The notes beneath the pieces are model-generated. The model worked only from the letters and a program-made list of their open reading frames with translations. It had not been told where the DNA came from and ran no database searches. 64,000 bases of DNA from Selaginella moellendorffii (lineage: Eukaryota; Streptophyta; Lycopodiopsida; Selaginellales; Selaginellaceae): NCBI RefSeq assembly GCF_000143415.4, contig NW_003314289.1, positions 1,704,790-1,768,789 on the forward strand, given 5' to 3'. Positions 55,390-64,000 of this stretch are shown in pieces (the first letter of the stretch is position 1; each line of letters starts with the position of its first letter). The translations under genes were made by a program, and so were the position numbers.

Positions 55390-56255
55390 ATGATAAGTAG
55401 GAATTATGATTGGACAAACATCTCCAATGGAATAAAATGATGTGTTGCAATCTTAGCCCCAGACGACAAATCAAATTCAAAGAGATTAGCATACTCCTTC
55501 ATGAGTCGGTCAACCACTACAACACAAAAATCATTGAAGGGATCTAAAGAGGGAATAAAGGAACAAAATAGAAACATAAGAGGAAATAATGAAGCGACAA
55601 AAGTGATAAAGGCAAAAGGACAAAAAAGAACAGAAATGAGAGGAATACAAAAAATATAAGGAAGTATAAGACAATGGGAAAAGTAATAAAGTCACATTTG
55701 ACATGATTGTGCTGTAACCAATCCATATAAAGGATGAGGGCAAAAACTTGACTCAGCAGCACCCGCAACAACTACAGTTTAAGCTCGAGATCTCCCACAC
55801 GCATAACTAAGTCTACCTTATTCCATGGACATGCATATGTACAACTGTTGTCATAAAGAATGAAAACTAACTCTGCCACATGACATAAATGTAGATAGCA
55901 ACATGTGACCATAAACTAAGCAATAGAAGATAAACTCAAGCTTATATTAACTAATATAGATAGAATAATATGAGACATCTTATTATAAAAATGAGCTTGG
56001 AAAGTAAATACTGGATGAGCTTGTGCCAAATAAACCCCTTGATAATACTCTCGAAAAAAAAATGGAAGGGTCACAGATTTATTCACACAAGGACCCTCTA
56101 CTACTTGTACGACTCCTTGTTTCTCAAAAACATCTTGGTGTCCTGACCTTCCACTGCAGCAGCACCAACAGGTTGTTGTTAACGCCAGGGTTTCCACCCA
56201 GAAAATAAAGGTTGCTAATCCGAAAAATGCTAACATGACCAATTTCATCACATGT
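55390..56255 (-). mobile_element. Gypsy protease and gag fragment, unit 2
   Basis: Counterpart of 41430-42295. Confidence 0.7.
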
Positions 56256-56925
56256 TTATGAGACACAAATCCCTAAGCCCCAAAGTGTCACAAATCCCTA
56301 ATCCCCAAAGTGGAGCTGAAAGGGTGCCATATGGTAGTGGCCAAAGCAGAAGCCACGAGCATAACACATTTGGGACTAAAAGCTCTGACTTGGACAGTCG
56401 AAAGTGGGAGTGGAAATACCAATGAAGTGCTCGAGAAACAAGCATGAAGCAAGCAGTAAGTGAGTCTCTAGGAAAGGGATACAAAAGGACCAATACATGA
56501 CACATGGAAGTGTTAAAATGTAGTCTAAAATGGACCCGAGACGGAGTTTGAGATGAAGTCCAAGATGGAGTCTGAGAAGAAGTTTGAGATAGACCCAAGA
56601 TGGAGTTTGATATGGACCTGAGATGGAGTCTAATATGGACCTAAAAGGGACTTGAGATGGAGTCTAAGATGGACCTAAGATGGATCCAAGATGGACCTAA
56701 GATGGAACCGAGATGGAGTTCGAGGTCGAGTCTGAGATGGACTTGAGAGAGAGTCTAAGGTTGAGGCTGAGAAAGAGATTGAGACCGAGACTAAGAAAGA
56801 GACCGAGGCCGAGACCGAGATCGAGATTGAGATTGAGACTGAGATCGAGATCAAAACCGAAATCGAAACCGAAACCAAGACCAAGTCTGAGTCTAAGTCC
56901 AAGTTCGAGTCCGAGGGTGAAAGCC
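56256..56925. repeat. Repeat R with long minisatellite, unit 2
   Basis: Counterpart of 42296-42965. Confidence 0.8.
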
Positions 56926-57895
56926 CAAAGCATTCATCTCCTAAACCCTAGGGGGTTTGGTGAGCTCCAAAAGTATAGTAAGGGGAGGATTTTAATAGAA
57001 CTAGTTTAGCTAGGAAAGGTTAGTGTGACCAAGGAAGGTTATACCCATGTGTTGGGTGATGATATATCCACTAAAGCTTGAGTGAATACAAATAGACAAG
57101 CAGGGTAATTTGGTGAAATGTTCAAAAACCGGCTTTAGCTCCCTTGGGAGATCAAATGGTCAATACTCTCAATCCAGGTTTGAGTGGCATTACCTATTTA
57201 GATACCTAGTGTGGCTTATTAAAACCTCACTCTAGCCACATGGTTAGGCACCTAAGGGCGAAAGGTGGGGAGAGTACCTATGAAGCTTGTGTAAGGTTGC
57301 GGTGTTTCGAAATGTTGTCTTAAAGTCAAAGACTATAGAAAGGAAGAGGAGCAATAGTGACTAAAGACACGATCACATGGTGAGGAAGTCCCAAAGGACA
57401 GTGGGATTTAGTGGTTAGGCTTTTGATCCTTGACATACTGATGGGGTTGATGAGCATAGCCCTGGATGAAAAAGCACTTGGTAGGGACAAAAGAAGGGAT
57501 ATTGGGGAAGGGTGTTTCACATGTTTCTGAGCATCCTAAGGGTGCTAAAGTGTGGTCAAAGGATGACCATTCATGGATGAATGGCTTAATCTTTGAGAGA
57601 TAAGATTGTGATGTAGGTGATCTTGGATTACTGATATGATAAAGGTGAATGGGTATGGCCTTAGTATAATAAGTGGATATATCAATAGTACCTTTGGGTG
57701 TTAGTTATGAGATCAGAAATATATACTACTTAAACCAAGTGCAAAGGTTAAATGCCATATATACTATTCACGAGGCTAGCATATCCCCAAGTCCTAAATA
57801 AGACTTATGGAGGTTGTGAGTGAGACTCCTCCAAATAGTTAAAGGTGTGGTTAAATGATTAAAGTAGAATGGAAAAATTAATCACTTATAATGCC
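56926..57895. other. Repeat-like sequence, no gene seen, unit 2
   Basis: Counterpart of 42966-43935. About ten differences in 600 bp by eye, mostly transitions. Confidence 0.4.
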
Positions 57896-58290
57896 TAGCA
57901 GCAGACATCATGACCATGACTATATCCTTGCCTTTGTCTATAAACTCGGGAAGTAATAGCATCACTATTAAAATAGAACCATTTCCCATAGAAAGAGAAG
58001 AAGAAATGATGCACTATAACATTGTGCCAAGCAAAGAGTATTATTTGGCTCTACATAAAGCAAGAAGCTCAAAAATAAATGCTAAATTGCATCATTAACT
58101 TAGATAGTCCTTGATGAAGACAAACCAATTGTTAAAATACATCATCATAATCATTGACATGTTCAAATATGCATTTCAAAATGTTTAGGAAAATGCTCCA
58201 ATCTACATGTGTGTGGTTGATTTTTGGGATGATATTCAGCATTTACGTGAGTTTCCCACATATCTCCAATGGACAGTGTTGCAATAATAT
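57896..58290. mobile_element. Two opposed gypsy gag pieces, unit 2
   Basis: Counterpart of 43936-44330. Confidence 0.65.
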
Positions 58291-58445
58291 AATGATTTGA
58301 GCACCAAAAGATGATTGCTATCTTCATTGGGAAGTGTATGATTGCCAGAATATAAAGAATATTAGTGGGCAATGCATCAAAGTAATTAAACCTCCAAGGA
58401 TTAGACCATTCTCTAGTACAAAAATTCTAGATGAAATAGTTAGCA

Positions 58446-59040
58446 TCTGTCTCTCTGCAGTTGCAATCATGCAACGCTTTTTTGAGTGCCAAGAGGCCTG
58501 CCTGTTGACCAGTTTGACTCCAAGGAAGATCTGATGAACACATTGCTTACATTGTGTTTCAGAGCAGTTTGCTCTTGCATTCCGTTCAGATGGGAGCTTG
58601 ACTGGTTTTTAGTTATCTAGCACCACAATCTGTTACCGTCTTTAACAACAGACTGTGCATCGACGGCAGGTTCATGCTCTTCATGCCCCCTTCAGCTGCT
58701 GAAACAACAGTTCTTTTGTGTCACTCACTAAGATTTTAGTTTTGGCTTTTGAAGCTTTCGTTTTGCTTTTACACGGGTAAGAGTATGTGCCTTTTCTGCC
58801 AAGCACCTCGGTCTGCAAGACACAGTGGGTATCAGCCCGGACTGTAATCCCAACAACCGAGCCTCTCCAAATAATAAGAAGTTAAAAGGTACATACCTAA
58901 GTTCTTGCAGCTTTTAAACTGCCGGCTGGAGATGCAGTATTAGATGAGCTCTATGTGTTGGCTACAAGGATGCTGCAGTGTGGGAAAATACAAATCCTTT
59001 GATCAATTTTAAAGGCAAGGCAGCAGCTGCTCCAGTTTGA
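58446..59040 (+). pseudogene. PNPLA pseudogene exons 4-7, copy C
   Basis: Counterpart of 44486-45080 with the same lesions (DGR for DGG, same deletions), so B and C share one ancestor younger than the copying from A. Confidence 0.85.
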
Positions 59041-59337
59041 AGATGCAACAAACGATTGCTGTATCATACTAGAGGCATTCATGCGAAGGCAAGAAAGGAA
59101 ATATAGAGATTCTTTGGGACACCATTCTCTAGAGACTAGCATTTGTACACAAAAAGTTCCTTGTTCTACATGGTTGTGAAAAGAATCAAACGTTGTCAAA
59201 AGAAACAAACAAGAAACTGCGTGTGAAGCTTCATGGTCAGTTGTGTGACTTTGTCAATCGCGTTCTATTTTCCCAGCCCACGTTTGAGAATTTTCCAGTC
59301 AAGCGCGTAGGTACCGGGAAGGCGGGCGGCTTCCTGG

Positions 59338-59344
59338 TATAAAA
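59338..59344 (+). promoter_or_regulatory. TATA box, synthase copy C
   Basis: TATAAAA, 106 bp before the start codon. Confidence 0.75.
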
Positions 59345-59443
59345 GCCCAACCAGGGAAACCCAGACAATTCATCGATCCCAGTCTGCAATCTTCCATCCT
59401 CTAGCCTGAAATTTGAGATTTTCTCTTTTTCTTCATAACACCC

Positions 59444-61009
59444 ATGGCAAGTTCATATCCAAAGGACAAGATTGCATTCCTGTACATCCACAGAGAGAGT
59501 GGTGAGATTGGCTTCGTCTCACAATCTGCGTCCAGGCATGTCCCAGTACTAGCAGCAAAGTGTGATTTCTTGTTCTCCTCCATGGTCGCGAGTGACAAGG
59601 CGGAAGATTTAGAGGCTGCTAAGCAGGCCACACGCTCAGTTGCTCCAGAGATGAACAAGTACACCATTTCCATGCTTGGAGCAGCAGCTGACCAGGAGTG
59701 GACAGCCACCGTCTACGAGAGATACATTGGGAACGGGTTCGAGGGCGTGGTTTTCATCCAGGATCCCAATCTCCAGGAGGAGGACGGCGAGAGCATGAGC
59801 TATCTGGCCTCTCTGCTGCTGGACAACGGCGTCATGACCAGAGATTGCCTTCTGGAGCCCTCCAGCTCGCACACACCTCAAGAGGTGGACGACATCACCT
59901 CCCAAGTTGTGGACATCATCGAGAAGAATTACATCCACTTCCCAAAGCACGACCAGTGGTTCACAAGTGGGGGCAAGCAGAGGTTTGCGGACAAGGTGAG
60001 GTACCACGTCGCAAGAAACATTCCACTCGAGTTCGTCTTGCCCGCATTTCCAGTCAAGTCGTGCAATCCCGACAAGACTCTGGGAAAGTGCCCGGACAAG
60101 GCCGAGGAGCTGGCCATCCATTCCATGAAGATTGTTGCGGATCTCATCAAGGCCGTGTATGCTCCAGGCGTGCACTACAACGTCGCCTCGGATGGCCATG
60201 TCTTCTCTGATCTCGTCGGCTCGGACGACGCTGCTGTGGATTCTTACGGCGAGATGTTTTGGGAGATGGCACACAATCTGTATCCCGGCCTTGTCAATTT
60301 CTTTCGCCTGGATGAGTTTCTGCTGGACAACCACAGTGACAAAGACATTGCAAAGCTTATCTCCAACACCACCGTGGAGCATCCCGTTGCGACTGAGCTC
60401 ACCGCCAATGCAGAGAATGCCAGGCGAGCTCTCATGTGCTTGTTTGGATGTGACGAGTCAACCGTCACCAAGGAGATCAAGGAGGACCCGGAGACACGCA
60501 ATCTATATCGTGGCTTCTCCAGGTTCATGCTCGAGGACTTGTACGAACACAAGAGCTGCAAGAATCTCCCGTCAAAGTCGGCCAAGAAGAAGCTGTGCAG
60601 CCAGGTTGCCTTCCTCATGATCCTCAGGAACCGTGCATACTCGGCCATGGTGGAGTGGCTCTTCCCTTTGCAGCTGCGCATTTCCATCCACCCGCATCCA
60701 AACAGAGGTCCCAAGTATGGCATCAACATCATCCATTCCTCTCTAGTGGCAGCGCAGCGTTCTTCCGAGGAGAAGAACTTCCACATCCCAACACCATGGC
60801 ACAACGCGGTGGTGGAGCTGGCAGATGGCAAGTTCATGCTGCTGCACTCCAAAGTCATCCGAGGTTCGAGTATGCAGGCCACAGAAATGGCCTGTGAGCA
60901 GCTCGAGTTGAGTCAACAGTTGGTTCTCAAGCGTCAAGGCTACAGAATGACGCTGGTGACATATCCAGACGGCAGACCCAGCCACTACAGGCAGGTCAGT
61001 GTCTGCTAA
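59444..61009 (+). CDS. DIT1/PvcA-family isocyanide synthase homologue, copy C
   Basis: 521 codons, single exon, intact. The protein is identical to copy B and differs from copy A only at residue 115 (Gly for Ser). At DNA level I found one difference from B (codon 58) and one from A (codon 115) in 1566 bp, judged by eye. Upstream it has PNPLA pseudogene exons and downstream the same local repeat as B. Family, motifs and unknown substrate are as described for copy A. Confidence 0.85.
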   Translation: MASSYPKDKIAFLYIHRESGEIGFVSQSASRHVPVLAAKCDFLFSSMVASDKAEDLEAAKQATRSVAPEMNKYTISMLGAAADQEWTATVYERYIGNGFEGVVFIQDPNLQEEDGESMSYLASLLLDNGVMTRDCLLEPSSSHTPQEVDDITSQVVDIIEKNYIHFPKHDQWFTSGGKQRFADKVRYHVARNIPLEFVLPAFPVKSCNPDKTLGKCPDKAEELAIHSMKIVADLIKAVYAPGVHYNVASDGHVFSDLVGSDDAAVDSYGEMFWEMAHNLYPGLVNFFRLDEFLLDNHSDKDIAKLISNTTVEHPVATELTANAENARRALMCLFGCDESTVTKEIKEDPETRNLYRGFSRFMLEDLYEHKSCKNLPSKSAKKKLCSQVAFLMILRNRAYSAMVEWLFPLQLRISIHPHPNRGPKYGINIIHSSLVAAQRSSEEKNFHIPTPWHNAVVELADGKFMLLHSKVIRGSSMQATEMACEQLELSQQLVLKRQGYRMTLVTYPDGRPSHYRQVSVC

Positions 61010-62526
61010 TATGTGATAGACGGTTTTGATTCTGGGTAAATTCCCTCAGGCCCATTTTTTTGTAAATTTTAAAAAGAGTAAATACCATTTTCTCTCTCAC
61101 TTCTTTGTCTCCATCTGGAATTCTAAAAATGAACCGTACAAACAGAAGAAATAGAGAACATATTGTTGACTGTATAGTGCTTCCTCTGTTACTACAAATA
61201 TATGAATACCATTACAGCAGTATAGGGGTCACTACTAACTTTGACAATCTTTTACTTCCGCTCCTTCTCTGGATCAATGTTGTGAAGAAGAAGCCCTGGA
61301 TTGAAAATTCCTCAATACTGACACTATTCACCGCCTAAGTTTTACGCTGTGTATATTTCAGTCCAATTTTGTAAGCGGCTCAAGCTGCACAACACGTTAC
61401 ATGCTTCGCTCCAGCGTAGGCCATCCTGTCTCCAAAAGGACGAGACGTGGTCTTTGGCAACTTGAGAACTTTAGGATGTGTTTGACAAGCCTTCTTTTTG
61501 AAACAAAGGTTTTTGCAGGACAATGTCATACGTCATCTATAGTCAAGTGGAATTTGTGGTCAAAGAATGTTTGCTACTTGTTTTGCGTTAAACACGTGTT
61601 TTAAGAGCAGGAAAGCAGCAAGAAGCTACCTGTTTTCTTTATGCAAAGTCTCAACCGTCTGATATATAAAATGTAACTATGGTTCTTGTCAGAATTAGAT
61701 GGCCTGACTTTCTATGGCAAGTTTGGATTCACATCAGATTCTCTTCTTTTTATGGAGCTTGCTTCCCTGGTATTTGTTTTCTTCTTTGTTGACTTACATA
61801 GTTCAAGTATACATTACCATGGTAAAGGAGTTCCAGCGCAAACTATCAGAGCGAGATATGTACTGTAGGCCCGTGCTTTGCCACCATTGCCTCCATCATA
61901 CCAGTGCTTCACCCTTGCATTCAGCTCCATCGTTGTACGACTCAGACCACTCGCTAGCCAAAATTCGAACGACTGCATACTAGGTAAAGTCATGCCGCTG
62001 CCAATGGCTGACCTGTTCATTCTTTTTCTTGGCCGTACATCATGTACCTCCTCATGATTAACAATTTTATTCATAAACATTCACATGGTTTTGTTTGTGT
62101 GGCTTATATTAAATTACTATGAATATACCTTGAAAGCATACACACCTGGGGGTTGTAACGTATGGCTGTGCTAAACACCCATGACTGGATTTCCATGGAA
62201 ATAGCAGACATTTTGTGTCATCAAGATGCCAGGTATGTGAAGCACTCAATGTGGAATCAAAAGTCAAGTGGGGCTTCCCAGGGACATGAGGAGTGGCCTC
62301 GTTTGCATTGAGGACTGGGGACCCCAGTATGCTCGACGTCATGTCACAGACAACACTCTCAATGCTGTTGGAGAAAAACTTTTGTCCTTCTGCTATGCAG
62401 TATAGGAATGTCAGTGGCCTGGACACACACTGGGAGGCTACACTTGTGAGGCATGGATCCTTGCAAGGCTTACATGGTCTCATACTGTGTGCTGCCTCAG
62501 AAACTCTGGATGAGGAGCTCAGCACG
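61010..62526. other. 3' flank of synthase copy C
   Basis: No difference from 47050-48566 was noticed by eye. Confidence 0.5.
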
Positions 62527-62876
62527 GCCTGACTTTCTATGGCAAGTTTGGATTCACATCAAATTCTCTTCTTTTTATGGAGCTTGCTTCCCTTGTTGAC
62601 TTACATAGTTCAAGTGTACATGGTAAGGCTTACCATGGTAGGAGTTCCAGTGCAAACTATCAGAGTGAGATATGTACTGTAGACCCATGCTTTGACACCA
62701 TTGCCTCTATCATACCAGTGCTTCACTGTTGCATAGAGGAGATATGTGCTGTATGGCCAAGAAAAAGAATGCCATTGGCAGTGGCATGACGTTATCTGAT
62801 ATGCCGTTGTTTGAATTTTGGCGAGCGAGTGGTCTGAGTTGTACCATGATTCTTTTTCTTGGCTGTAGAACATGTA
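62527..62876. repeat. Local direct plus inverted repeat after block C
   Basis: Counterpart of 48567-48916. Confidence 0.75.
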
Positions 62877-62909
62877 TCCAAGCATAACTCACAAACATTC
62901 TTCTATTCC

Positions 62910-64000
62910 CTTTTTAAATCCCTTTGATAATTTTTGTGTTGCAATAGTTGATTAGCTCATGAAGGAGTATGCTGATCTCTTTGAATTTAGCTTATCATCT
63001 AGGGCTAAGATTGCAATATGTTATCCTATTTTAATTAAGGATGCTTATTCAATCAAAAGTCCTATTTATTATTGATCACTAAAAAAGATCTCAAGGAGAT
63101 GTTGGAAAAGGGTGTTATTTAAAAGTTGTAGAGTATTTGGGTGTGTGAACATCATCTTGTAACAAAGTTTAATAAGAGTATTCATTTCTACATTAACTAT
63201 CGTTCATAAAATGAAGTTTTGATCCCGAATGTGTACCTTCTTACTTACACTACTAATGTCCTAGATCGTCTGGGGGGAAGTTGATTCACTAAGTTAGATT
63301 TTGCCTCTAGGTATTAGTAAGTGTTGATGGTTGAAGAAGATATTTCCAAGACTATTTTTTGTACATTATTTGGTTTGTACGAATTCTTGGTGATGTCGTT
63401 TGGTTTTAACAATGTTCCATCGACTTTTTAATGGATGATGAACAAATTTTTTTGTGATATACCGAAAATGATTGCTGACTTCATCAATGATGTCTTGATT
63501 CACTTGGAAGGGATGTAGGAGGAACACATTTATGATGTTCATAAGGTGTTGCAATGATTGGCCGAGGGAAGTTATTTAAAGTTAAAACAATCAAAGAGCA
63601 TATTTAGGTCCAAGAACACTATTTATTTTGGGTATTATATTTCTCATGAAAGTTTGCAAGTTGATTCTAACAAATTTATAGTTATTCTCAAGTTCCCTAC
63701 TCTAAAATATGTGAATGATGTGGCAATATCTTAGCCATTTCATTGATCATCTTTTTAATCATATTGCACTATTGTGAGCATTGTTGAAGTTGTTAACATT
63801 ATCTTTCATTTGGTCTATGGATCAGGCATTTAAGGATCTCAAAGAGTTGTTGATAACTTTTTTAGTTTTGGTGTATCCTCATTACACCACTTTATGTATG
63901 GATGTTTCTAATATCGATTTTAGAGGTGTGTTGATACAAAAAAGCTTGAGTATACCTGATCAATGCCATCCCATTACATATATCAATCTTACATTACAAC
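62910..64000 (+). mobile_element. Ty3/gypsy body, plus strand, unit 2, cut by the window edge
   Basis: Counterpart of 48950-50040 (reverse transcriptase and start of RNase H). Only about two differences in 1.08 kb were noticed. Confidence 0.8.

Larger units (their letters stand above)
58449..62530. repeat. Duplicated block, copy C
   Basis: Same borders as block B, shifted by 13960. Confidence 0.85.
53512..64000. repeat. Large direct duplication, unit 2 (runs off the window)
   Basis: Aligns with 39472-50040. Unit 2 continues past the right edge, so its end is not seen. Confidence 0.9.

Noticed and set aside
1-64000. CRISPR arrays, bacterial operons or phage genes
   Set aside because: No spaced short repeats of that type. 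Spliceosomal introns, plant gene families and LTR elements show a plant nuclear sequence.

Overview
The window looks like nuclear DNA of a land plant with a compact genome, most likely a lycophyte such as Selaginella moellendorffii. The species is an inference. The support is a set of clearly plant genes (GH3, DEX1, eIF2A, a plant PNPLA, PPR and ABCC relics) with very short introns (about 48-75 bp in DEX1, eIF2A and the PNPLA gene), intergenic gaps of about 100-500 bp in the gene cluster, and decayed Ty3/gypsy elements elsewhere. For five genes I placed the exon borders by hand from GT/AG signals and reading frame, and every spliced length is a multiple of three.

Layout. 1-12.6 kb is AT-rich repeat land. 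It holds a 4.4-kb Ty3/gypsy element with both LTRs (4231-8638, minus strand), older LTR and gag/protease scraps, a 5S-rRNA-bearing TRIM (Cassandra-type) LTR near 3.1 kb, a broken GPAT relic near 10 kb, a broken endonuclease/exonuclease/phosphatase (EEP) relic near 11 kb and an unidentified broken reading frame near 12.3 kb. 12.7-33.2 kb is the gene-rich part: a UAS-domain protein (+), a GH3 acyl-acid amido synthetase (-), a PPR pseudogene (+), DEX1 (+), eIF2A (+) and a patatin-like phospholipase (+). 14.2-16.3 kb and 18.8-23.6 kb hold no gene I can support.

From 33.2 kb to the end the window is dominated by a single-exon gene of 521 codons present in three almost identical copies (33597-35162, 45484-47049, 59444-61009). 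Its motifs place it in the DIT1/PvcA isocyanide synthase family, known mainly from bacteria and fungi. The first copy sits directly downstream of the intact PNPLA gene. A block running from the PNPLA intron 3 / exon 4 border to about 1.5 kb past the synthase was copied twice into retrotransposon debris, leaving PNPLA pseudogene exons in front of copies B and C. Copies B and C also lie inside a larger direct duplication of about 14 kb (39472 onward and 53512 onward). That duplication carries a 100-N scaffold gap in its first unit and an abrupt left edge, so part of its structure may be an assembly effect.

How the genes relate. The 12.7-33.2 kb genes are ordinary single genes and not a pathway. 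The synthase copies are the accessory feature: each has the same TATA box and 5' leader, and copy A is followed about 2 kb downstream by one exon of an ABCC-type transporter that ends just before an LTR element. No partner enzyme (2-oxoglutarate/Fe dioxygenase or P450) is visible in the window.
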